The notes below the pieces were generated by a model. It did not search any database. It was given only the letters and a program-made list of their open reading frames with translations, and had not been told where the DNA came from. Below are positions 8,865 through 15,670 of a stretch of DNA of 64,000 nucleotides, in pieces. Position 1 is the first letter of the stretch. Every line of letters starts with the position of its first letter. This DNA is from CAYLJJ01 sp964384025 (lineage in GTDB: Bacteria; Myxococcota_A; Bradymonadia; UBA7976; UBA1532), in NCBI GenBank assembly GCA_964384025.1, contig CAYLJJ010000006.1, positions 1-64,000 on the forward strand. The letters are read 5' to 3'. Made by a program: the position numbers and the translations under genes.

Positions 8865-10568
8865 CTAGATTTCCAACCTCATCCAGAGTCCAAACTGAGC
8901 GATGACAGGCGGTAGTTCAAATAGGGGCTCGTTCTCTCCAAGGCTGGGTGGCTCTGCTTGAAAGCGCAGCTCCCCTGCTCTATCTCCGAAATGAACCCCC
9001 AGATAGGGCTCTAAAGAGAGCCGTTGAAAGATCTCCTGACTCCAGAGAATCCGCGTCAATCCTGATCCATCCGAGAGGTTCTGGATGGCGGTAAAGAGGA
9101 TCTGGCTATCCTGCCACCCCCCCGGCTGAGGCAGCAGGAGATAGAGGGCGAGGTAGTGACGCCCCAGGTAGAGAGGCTGAGCCTCCCCTTGAGCGTAGAG
9201 CCAGAGATAGAGATCGCTCTCCTCATAGCCTCCATCGTTGAAGAGGTACTCCATTCCCAAGAAGAGCCTCTGTTCTGCTCCATAGCTTATCGGCCACTCA
9301 AAGCCCAAGAGGAGCTGTCCGCTCCACTCCTGTTCCTCCAGCTCAGGGCTGAACTGAGGATCTCCAGCCATCGCCTCCCAAAAGTGAGCCGGCTCATAGC
9401 CCCCCTTCTGCCAACGCCAGTTCTCCTTGTAGTTCAGGACTCCCTCTCCATAGAGATCTAGAGGCCCCAAACCAGAGGAGAGATCCAGCGCCAGAGAGAG
9501 GGGCTGCTCCCCTTGGCCTCGTAGGCTGATGCTCAATTCTGTTGCTTCTTGAGCCCATTCAAAGCGCAAAGCCAGCCCCAACTCTCCCAGGCGATCAGCC
9601 CCCTCAGTCAAAGCCAAGATTTGAAAGTTAGCGCCCCAGCTCTCCAAAGGGATCTGAAGCTTTGCAGCGGAGATCCCTCCACGCAGATCTACAAAGTTCA
9701 GCGGATCTCGACGCTCCTGGTTGAGCAGATCGCTGGGATTCCAAACTCGACCGCTGCCCCAACGGATGGGCAGCACTCCTGCGGTCAACCAAGCTTTATC
9801 ATTTAGGTTTAGGTTGAGCCAAAGCTGATCCAGCTCTGGAGCAATCTGCTCCTCCTGGCTGGGATCGAGGCTCATCCTGAGCTGAGAGAAGAGCCGCAGC
9901 GCCTCTTTTGGGCGAGCATCCAGATAGAGGTCTAAGAGGTGAGGACTCCTCAACGTCTGATCTTCGATATCCCGCTCTTCGGTCCACCACACATCATGGC
10001 GTAGATAGAGGCGACCACCCAACTCCAGCTCCTCTTTGGCTTGATCGCTGAGCCTGGACCGAGAGCCTGGAGTCGGCTGAGAGCCTGAAGTTGGCGGAGA
10101 GGCTGGGGCGCCAAACATCTCTTCTTCTCGAAGATCTTTGCGTGGAGAGGGTACCGAGGGCTTGAGCTGTCCAAAACCGCTGCTCTGCTCTGAGGAGCCC
10201 TCGACACAGCCAGGATCTTGGAGGGGGAGTGTGTTGGGGCTCTCTAAATGTTGAATTTCATCACCGGCTGAGAGCGAAGTGGGGGCTTCTCCAGGCAGCA
10301 CCTCCAGGCGACCTTTGCGGAAGAAGATCCCCGCGTCCTTTTGAAGAAGCACTCGAAACATAAGGCTGAGTCGGACCCCATCGCAGCCCTCCTCCGCCCC
10401 CAGCGCTTCCAGTTGCCCCACAGCTTGGGTGCCATAGAAGATCTTAAGGCCCTCGCTGAGCGCTCCCTGCTCTGGAAAGAGCGCAGAGAGCCGATAGGGA
10501 GCGATCAAGGGGAGAGGAGCAGGCTGAGGGCTGGGGATCTCGGCCAAGAGGAGCAGCAGGAGCATCAT
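8865..10568 (-). CDS. Predicted outer-membrane beta-barrel protein
   Basis: A 567-residue exported protein: a short hydrophobic signal (MMLLLLLLAEIPSPQPAP), a ~150-residue proline/serine-rich periplasmic segment, then a C-terminal region from ~200 made of alternating amphipathic strands. Examples are GGRLYLRHDVWW, LRLFSQLRMSLDP and LLLGFEWPISYGAEQRLFLGMEYLF, and the last strand is IAQFGLWMRLEI. This is the signature of an outer-membrane barrel. The WGSGRVWNPSDLLNQERRDP segment resembles porin-like partners of lipid-export systems. Its ATG overlaps the stop of the LolA-like gene (ATGA), so the two are co-translated. The transported substrate is unknown. Confidence 0.65.
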   Translation of the reverse strand: MMLLLLLLAEIPSPQPAPLPLIAPYRLSALFPEQGALSEGLKIFYGTQAVGQLEALGAEEGCDGVRLSLMFRVLLQKDAGIFFRKGRLEVLPGEAPTSLSAGDEIQHLESPNTLPLQDPGCVEGSSEQSSGFGQLKPSVPSPRKDLREEEMFGAPASPPTSGSQPTPGSRSRLSDQAKEELELGGRLYLRHDVWWTEERDIEDQTLRSPHLLDLYLDARPKEALRLFSQLRMSLDPSQEEQIAPELDQLWLNLNLNDKAWLTAGVLPIRWGSGRVWNPSDLLNQERRDPLNFVDLRGGISAAKLQIPLESWGANFQILALTEGADRLGELGLALRFEWAQEATELSISLRGQGEQPLSLALDLSSGLGPLDLYGEGVLNYKENWRWQKGGYEPAHFWEAMAGDPQFSPELEEQEWSGQLLLGFEWPISYGAEQRLFLGMEYLFNDGGYEESDLYLWLYAQGEAQPLYLGRHYLALYLLLPQPGGWQDSQILFTAIQNLSDGSGLTRILWSQEIFQRLSLEPYLGVHFGDRAGELRFQAEPPSLGENEPLFELPPVIAQFGLWMRLEI

Positions 10569-11314
10569 CGGCTCTTACTCTCCAACCAAGCTTTGGTGAA
10601 GAGGTTGGCGGAGAGGGGTTTTAGGTCCACCTCTTTGAGCAGCGCTGTGCTGCGTTTGCCCTTCTCTATCTCATCATAGATTCGAATCTCTCGAGGGTAG
10701 TAGAGGAAGGCCCCCTTCGATGCGCTGAAGATCTTCTCCCAGCGAGGGTAGTAGAGCGTGCGCATCAAACGACCGCTTAGAGCCATCTCCTGGATCTTAA
10801 GAACATTTTCGCTCTCTGCATCTATCCAGATCTCTACCTTTGGATGGGGCAACTTGACCTCTTCATGGACCATCAATGCGAAGTGGTGTACCTGAAAGCG
10901 CCCGAGCTTCTTTAGGCCCAAGTAGCGATGGTCAAAGTCACGGATGAGATGAAGGGGCTTAAAGTCGCTCATACGCGCCTCACTGCCCCCCAATCCCTCC
11001 CGCTCTGTACGTCGCTCCCATCTGCCTACGCCGGGATCATACATCCAGAGATTACGCTGGATCTTTAGATAGCCCTTGCCCGCCTCAGCCTTGGGCGCCA
11101 AGAAGAGCATCATAAATTTATCGTCTCGATCCCGGCGATATATCCGCGCCTCATAGACCAGATCTTCTTTGTCTGGTGCTCGAGACTCGATGTAGGCCAG
11201 GGCCTGATAATCCCCAGTGCTCTTCATACGCCCATCGATACGGCGCAGCAGAGCTTCTTGAGCAGGGAGATCCAGGGAGGACAGGAGCGTTGATAGAAGG
11301 AGGAGTGTATACAT
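10565..11314 (-). CDS. LolA-like outer-membrane lipoprotein-sorting protein
   Basis: A 249-residue protein with a Sec signal and the half-barrel pattern of the LolA-like lipoprotein-sorting family. It opens with LLRRIDGRMKSTGDYQALAY, followed by YEARIYRRDRDDKFMMLFL, GKGYLKIQRNLWMYDPGVGRWER and LIRDFDHRYLGLKKLG, and ends with a strand-rich sheet. Members of this family usually sit with an RND/MMPL-type exporter. Here the only partner is the barrel protein encoded immediately downstream. It probably carries a lipid or lipoprotein across the periplasm to that barrel (inference). It is transcribed divergently from truC, with 32 bases between their starts. Confidence 0.75.
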   Translation of the reverse strand: MYTLLLLSTLLSSLDLPAQEALLRRIDGRMKSTGDYQALAYIESRAPDKEDLVYEARIYRRDRDDKFMMLFLAPKAEAGKGYLKIQRNLWMYDPGVGRWERRTEREGLGGSEARMSDFKPLHLIRDFDHRYLGLKKLGRFQVHHFALMVHEEVKLPHPKVEIWIDAESENVLKIQEMALSGRLMRTLYYPRWEKIFSASKGAFLYYPREIRIYDEIEKGKRSTALLKEVDLKPLSANLFTKAWLESKSR

Positions 11315-11346
11315 AGGCTCTCAACTCTCTAAAGCTGATTGTCTCG

Positions 11347-12036
11347 ATGAAACTTACAGTGCTCTACCAAGATGAGTCGATCATCGCCATCCACAAGCCC
11401 TCAGGTCTGCTTGTCCACCGCAATGAGCATGCTCCCCACGCGGCTACCGTCCTCCAAAGTTTGCGGGATCAGATCGGCCAGCGCCTCTATCCAGTACATC
11501 GCCTGGATCGCCCCTGCTCTGGGCTCCTGCTCTTAGCTCTCAACTCCAAGACAGCCAGCGCCTTGGGGGCACAGCTTCGAGAGCGCAAGATCATCAAGAG
11601 TTATCTGGCCTGGGTTCGGGGCTGGCCTCCCGACGAGGGGGAGATTCAGCGCCCACTCAGGGGGCGTCCCGCCTCTACCCGCTTTAAGACCCAACTCAGG
11701 GTGGAGCTGCCTGAGCCGGTAGGTCGTCACCCCAGCGCCCGTTATGCTCTTCTTAAACTGTGGCCCAAGAGCGGACGGCGGCATCAGCTCCGGCGTCATC
11801 TCGCGGGCCTCGCGTATCCCATCTTGGGAGACACCAGCCATGGAGATGGCCGCCACAACCGCTTCTTTAGAGGCCGCTTTGGCCTCAACCGTCTGATGCT
11901 TCACGCCCTTGAGTTAAGCTTTGAGCAGCCTCAGAGCGGAGAAATACTGAACTTAGAAGCTCCCGTTGATGGGGTCTGGCGGCGGGTTCGAGCTGAATGT
12001 CAGCCCTGGATTCAGGATCTCTTAGAGGAGATCTGA
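11347..12036 (+). CDS. truC: tRNA pseudouridine synthase, TruC type
   Basis: A 229-residue RluA-family pseudouridine synthase. The catalytic motif is HRLDRPCSGLLLLAL, with the essential Asp in RLD. The N-terminal ILYQDE-like opening (VLYQDESIIAIHKPSGLLVH), KSGRRHQLRRHLAGLAYPILGD and the RLMLHALELSF tail are closest to TruC, which modifies U65 of tRNA-Ile and tRNA-Asp in E. coli. There is no S4 domain, as in TruC. The gene converges on the CRISPR-associated operon and overlaps its last stop by 25 bases. Confidence 0.85.
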   Translation: MKLTVLYQDESIIAIHKPSGLLVHRNEHAPHAATVLQSLRDQIGQRLYPVHRLDRPCSGLLLLALNSKTASALGAQLRERKIIKSYLAWVRGWPPDEGEIQRPLRGRPASTRFKTQLRVELPEPVGRHPSARYALLKLWPKSGRRHQLRRHLAGLAYPILGDTSHGDGRHNRFFRGRFGLNRLMLHALELSFEQPQSGEILNLEAPVDGVWRRVRAECQPWIQDLLEEI

Positions 12037-12935
12037 GTCACCCGAAGGGTGTTGCCTTCACGAACCCAAGATTCAACGACAAATTGAGTCGTGGAGGTCA
12101 ACTTCGCAGGGAAGCTCTGGAAGGCTTCGATAAGGCCCCTAGAGGAGAGAAAGGAAAGTTCAATGTTCAGTTCGTTTGGAAGCTGATTTGGGTCTTCTGG
12201 TCTGGCTCTGAAAGGCTTATCCTTGATCGGTTTTGCTTTCCGAAGCCGCGTTCTCGTAGTCTGCCAAATCTTCCATGCTTGACCGGCTGAATGACACACG
12301 ATGCTAAAGCGCGCAGGGGGTTCTACTACTCTGGTTTTTGCCGGTGGGGCGATAGAAGGCTTGAGCTCTTGCATTTTCACCGGTTCTTGAGGTGGGGCCT
12401 TTAACAATCTCTCTCGAGCGACGCGGATCGCATGAAGCTTACGACCAAATCCTGGCCGCGCAGCTTGGCCTCGGCGAGCCTGATGCCTCGCTCCTCCTCT
12501 ATGCCCCTGATGCCTCGCTCCTCCTCTATGCCCCTGATGCTTCGCCCCTCCTCTATGCCCCTGATGCCTCGTTCCTCCTCTATGCCCCTGATGTTGCGGC
12601 CTCGCTCGAGGGAGGTTGCCGATCTTTTGATGGTAGATCACAAGGCGGCGCAGCCACCCCAACTCCAAGCTGAGCTGACGGCCGGTGATATCAGGGTCTT
12701 TATAGAGGCGGTTCTCTAACCAGACACCTACCTCTGTCAGAGCTGCTCTCTCGTTCTCTCGGTTCGCAAAGGCAGAGCCAAACATCTTGATCAGCAGCTC
12801 AAGGGCAGCGATGGGATCATCAAGGTTACGTTTGATCTGGGTGAGCGCTTCGCTGAGGTAATGTGCATGGTTCTTCGTCGCCAGATGACTGGAGACCCCC
12901 AGCAGCTCTCGGTGAGTTGAGCTGTCCAGATGCAT
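12012..12935 (-). CDS. Helical, basic repeat protein at the end of the type III operon
   Basis: A 307-residue protein of unrecognised family. The ATG at 12935 lies one base after the stop of the upstream Cas7-like gene (TAA-T-ATG); the longer frame would start inside that gene. Residues ~1-110 are helical (LSEALTQIKRNLDDPIAALE, ITGRQLSLELGWLRRL). Residues ~115-155 are four to five nine-residue repeats of the type HQGHRGGAR, basic and glycine-rich like RGG RNA-binding segments. A basic linker and a C-terminal strand-rich part (FSIVCHSAGQAWKIWQTT, ELNIELSFLSSRGLIEAF) follow. Position argues for a subunit or accessory of the effector. It could stand in for Csx19 or another small subunit, but I see no sequence match to say so. 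Confidence 0.6.
   Translation of the reverse strand: MHLDSSTHRELLGVSSHLATKNHAHYLSEALTQIKRNLDDPIAALELLIKMFGSAFANRENERAALTEVGVWLENRLYKDPDITGRQLSLELGWLRRLVIYHQKIGNLPRARPQHQGHRGGTRHQGHRGGAKHQGHRGGARHQGHRGGARHQARRGQAARPGFGRKLHAIRVARERLLKAPPQEPVKMQELKPSIAPPAKTRVVEPPARFSIVCHSAGQAWKIWQTTRTRLRKAKPIKDKPFRARPEDPNQLPNELNIELSFLSSRGLIEAFQSFPAKLTSTTQFVVESWVREGNTLRVTQISSKRS
12480..12587 (-). repeat. Four 27-bp tandem repeats coding HQGHRGGAR
   Basis: Four consecutive 27-bp units start at 12480, 12507, 12534 and 12561, with one or two base differences each, and a decayed partial unit follows. The unit length is a multiple of three and stays in frame, coding the basic Gly/His/Arg repeats of the protein above. 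Units are directly adjacent with no spacers, so this is not a CRISPR array. Confidence 0.85.
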
Positions 12936-12936
12936 A

Positions 12937-13914
12937 TTACCAGCCCCCGATTTTGTGGATTTGAAGGAGCTTTTCTTCACCTGCTTTGTGATAATCCGGC
13001 GAACCGGTGAAAGCAACACGCCAAGCTAGAAGGTCAAGAGCAGCCTGACGCCGAGCGCTGTCTTTCAGGTTTATCGTGGTTCGAGATGGTTTGATGCGTC
13101 CAAAACCCAGCGGTTTGCCTGCTCCTACCTTTAGACTGCTCCCCGGTTTGACGCCCAAGGCTGAGAGCAGCCCTCCAAGCTCAGCCCTGTTGAAGTTACT
13201 GAAGCGCACATAGCCCACGAGCCTTGAACCGATGGGAATCACCTCTACCGGCTGCTTACTCCCCGGGGCGGAGGGCCCTCGCCCTCCATGAAATTTGCGA
13301 CCATGGATCTCAGTGAGCGTCAGCTTCTGCCCTGTGTGATTGCTCTCATAGTCGCCGCAGTGGTGTAGACGCGGTCCAAACTGGGCTGGCATCTCTTCCA
13401 ATCCAGCCTGAGCATCAGTCACAAAATCATCGAAGATGACTCGGCTGCGATGACCCATCAACCCAAAGAGAGCGCAAGCGGAGCAGATCCTGGGTGGACC
13501 ATTACCCTGAGCACGACAAGCTTTGAAAAGATCTTGGGCTTTGAGTCGTGGGGAGAGTTCAACATCCCAGCGGTTATATGTGTTGGAGGTGATTTTTCTC
13601 TGACTGCCTCCCATCGGCGCTTCAGGGAGGCAGGAGCAGGTGATCGCCTCATACCGGGCGCGTACCATCCCCTTAAAGCTGGAGCCAGGGATGATAAGCT
13701 GTTCCCCTCGCCGCATAGCGCTCCGAGCGACCCTTCCATTGATGAGAATCTTGGCGCCAGAGCCAACATGTATAGCTTGCTCTGCGGTGTAGGTGAGCTG
13801 CATACGCCCAAAGAAGTGGCCCTTGCAGCGACGATCAAAGCGAACCTGCTCCCGCTTGGCTCGATTGACCCGAGTCGGTAAAGGCGTAAAAAGGTAACCT
13901 TGCTCAGAAGACAT
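12937..13914 (-). CDS. Type III Cas7-like RAMP protein (third stand-alone copy)
   Basis: A 325-residue RAMP. After a ~30-residue N-terminal extension it shows the ferredoxin-like opening GRMQLTYTAEQAIHVGSG, the RAMP loop IPGSSFKGMVRARYEAI, a zinc-type CSACALFG and the C-terminal glycine-rich motif GAGKPLGFGRI. Where Csm3/Cas7 proteins carry the RNA-cleaving Asp before the IPGSS loop, this one has NGRVARSAMRRGEQ with no acid, so it is probably a structural backbone unit (inference). The start overlaps the previous stop (TGATG), with AGGAG eight bases upstream. It may sit at the end of the Cas7 filament, as Csm5/Cmr6 do. Confidence 0.8.
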   Translation of the reverse strand: MSSEQGYLFTPLPTRVNRAKREQVRFDRRCKGHFFGRMQLTYTAEQAIHVGSGAKILINGRVARSAMRRGEQLIIPGSSFKGMVRARYEAITCSCLPEAPMGGSQRKITSNTYNRWDVELSPRLKAQDLFKACRAQGNGPPRICSACALFGLMGHRSRVIFDDFVTDAQAGLEEMPAQFGPRLHHCGDYESNHTGQKLTLTEIHGRKFHGGRGPSAPGSKQPVEVIPIGSRLVGYVRFSNFNRAELGGLLSALGVKPGSSLKVGAGKPLGFGRIKPSRTTINLKDSARRQAALDLLAWRVAFTGSPDYHKAGEEKLLQIHKIGGW

Positions 13915-14861
13915 CAGAGCAGCTCCTGGAGGCTCACCTCTGCCCGCCTTAATAGCTCAGCAGCACGCTCCCCCTGGAAGTCAAAGCGCTGGCCAAAGCC
14001 TCGGGTTCGATGCTCCTCGGCCTTAGGTTTAAGCAGATCCACTTCAGGCAGCAGCTTATAGCGTGCAGCTTCATCAGCCTTGATCAGGCGAGCAACGCCC
14101 TGAGGAGAAGAAGCTCTCCCTGACTGCTCAATGACGATCTGCTCCACCTTGGCCCGCACCACCCCAAAACCTCGAGTCTTAGTAGAGCCCAACTGAACAA
14201 AGCCATCATCGAGATCTTGAAGGGCGATGGCGAGCAAGCCAAGCTGCCAAGCTTGAAAGTTGCTCAGCGCGATATCTCCATAAAAGCTACAGCCTGTGGG
14301 GATCATCTCCAGATCATAGAGCACTCCCCTCCGCACAGAACCCGCTACTCGATCGATCGCGATGCCGTTGCGCACCTCGGTTCGGTTTGCCTGTAGGTAG
14401 TTTTGATCTGGAGCCCTGGCACCAGCCAGGAAGGGGAAAAGGTCACGCACTGAAGCCCGGCCCCGAAGCCCAGTAGAGCCAAAGGTACGACAGGCAAGAC
14501 AGTGCAGAGCGTGGATCTTGCTGGTCTTGGCCTTTAGGTTGGAGTGCTGGTTACATCCCCTTTCATGATCAAGAGGATCACAGGCAGGTTCACCCGCGAA
14601 GCCTTTGATCCTCTGGCCTCGAAGCATCGCCTCGCCAGCCGAACGAATGACTCCCTTGAAGCTGGAGCCTGGAATATAGACCGTCAGCCCCTGAAAGTCT
14701 GGATCTACAGCCTTGTTGGCGAAGAGCGCATAGCGAGTCCGTACACAGGAGAGATCAGAGCGTGAAGGATCCAAACCTGTATCACCTGCTCGGATCAGGA
14801 GAGGGGCAGCGGTCGTAATTTTCAGCCGGATGCTGGTCCGGTTGAGGCTCTTCTTAAACAT
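13914..14861 (-). CDS. Type III Cas7-like RAMP protein (second stand-alone copy)
   Basis: A 315-residue RAMP read from the ATG at 14861, which has GGAGGGAG seven bases upstream and overlaps the previous stop (TGATG). A longer frame is possible but lies inside the upstream gene. Motifs in order are SIRLKITTAAPLLIRAGD, the loop YIPGSSFKGVIRS, a cysteine cluster CDPLDHERGC and CLACRTFG, NGIAIDRVAGSVRRGVLYDL (the Csm3/Csx7-type 'AIDR' segment) and GSTKTRGFGVV. Asp36 (SRSDLSCVR) lies where the catalytic Asp of Csm3 sits, so target-RNA cleavage is possible. The C-terminal ~70 residues are a helical extension. Confidence 0.82.
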   Translation of the reverse strand: MFKKSLNRTSIRLKITTAAPLLIRAGDTGLDPSRSDLSCVRTRYALFANKAVDPDFQGLTVYIPGSSFKGVIRSAGEAMLRGQRIKGFAGEPACDPLDHERGCNQHSNLKAKTSKIHALHCLACRTFGSTGLRGRASVRDLFPFLAGARAPDQNYLQANRTEVRNGIAIDRVAGSVRRGVLYDLEMIPTGCSFYGDIALSNFQAWQLGLLAIALQDLDDGFVQLGSTKTRGFGVVRAKVEQIVIEQSGRASSPQGVARLIKADEAARYKLLPEVDLLKPKAEEHRTRGFGQRFDFQGERAAELLRRAEVSLQELL

Positions 14862-15670
14862 CAGCTCGCTCCCTCCACCATCCGTTGGCGCAAAGCTTCC
14901 ATCCAGCGTTCCCGACACTGGGTGAACAGATGGTCTGCATCCTTGGGCAGCTCACCGCCTGTCTCTAATAAACGCTTGGGTTCAAAGTCCGTCACGGTGT
15001 CCCACTCAATGCCAACCCGTCCAAGTCCCCGCGAAGTAAAGCCGCCGATGGCCGTAAACCCCTCGGCGATCTGCTCAAAGCCGATCACCAACACTCCAAG
15101 CTCCCAATCCTCTAAATTGTCAGCGAAGAGCTCCAAGCCAAAGCCGGTGCCTGCTGAGACGACTTGGAAATCATATTTGTTGGCGCCATACACCTTGCCC
15201 AGGTCACGATCGATGGCGACACCATCTCGAAGCTCAATAGGTGGTTTACGAGCACGGCTCTCTAAGCAAAGGGCATCACTGATGCGTACATGGCTCGCCA
15301 CCACTTGACTTCCAAACAATCGACACGCGGTGCAGTGAGCTGCTTGTAGAGCCGCCTCTCGTCCTCCAGACCCATGTTGACCACAGCCCTTTCCCAAGGG
15401 ATCGCAAGCCCAGAGTCGATCTACAGCACCCTCACCTGGATCAACCGCTCGGAGCAGAGACTCGATGGTTGAGCGCAAGACCCCCTTGATGGAGGCCCCA
15501 GGCAGAAATGGAAAACCTTGGGCGTCACGTAAGACAGGGAGATCGACTGCGTCAATGTGGCTACCAGCGCCACCCCCGATCCGGAGCCCTGTATGACAGC
15601 GCACCGTAGCGAGCATGCGTACTCGGCGCTTCAGTATATGAAAGTCGTTGATCGATCCATGCCCAGTCAC
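14861..15670 (-). CDS. Type III Cas7 (Csm3/Csx7-like) RAMP protein (first stand-alone copy)
   Basis: A 269-residue protein and the clearest Csm3-like member. It has TGLRIGGGAGSHIDAVDLPV, with Asp43 aligned to the catalytic Asp33 of Streptococcus thermophilus Csm3 (IGAIDSPVI). It also has FLPGASIKGVLRSTIE, the cysteine cluster CDPLGKGCGQHG and CTACRLFGS, RDGVAIDRDLGKVYGANKYD and GGFTSRGLGRV. Csm3 units line the crRNA and cut target RNA every six nucleotides. The GTG start is supported by AGGGAG six bases upstream and overlaps the stop of the fusion gene by four bases (GTGA). Confidence 0.88.
   Translation of the reverse strand: MTGHGSINDFHILKRRVRMLATVRCHTGLRIGGGAGSHIDAVDLPVLRDAQGFPFLPGASIKGVLRSTIESLLRAVDPGEGAVDRLWACDPLGKGCGQHGSGGREAALQAAHCTACRLFGSQVVASHVRISDALCLESRARKPPIELRDGVAIDRDLGKVYGANKYDFQVVSAGTGFGLELFADNLEDWELGVLVIGFEQIAEGFTAIGGFTSRGLGRVGIEWDTVTDFEPKRLLETGGELPKDADHLFTQCRERWMEALRQRMVEGAS

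Noticed and set aside
12480..12610. Tandem repeats next to cas genes, possibly a CRISPR array
   Set aside because: 27-bp units are directly adjacent with no spacers, and they code in-frame HQGHRGGAR repeats of a protein.
13450..13881. Plus-strand frame opposite the third Cas7-like gene
   Set aside because: It is a shadow of the RAMP gene, whose motifs and operon coupling are clear on the other strand.
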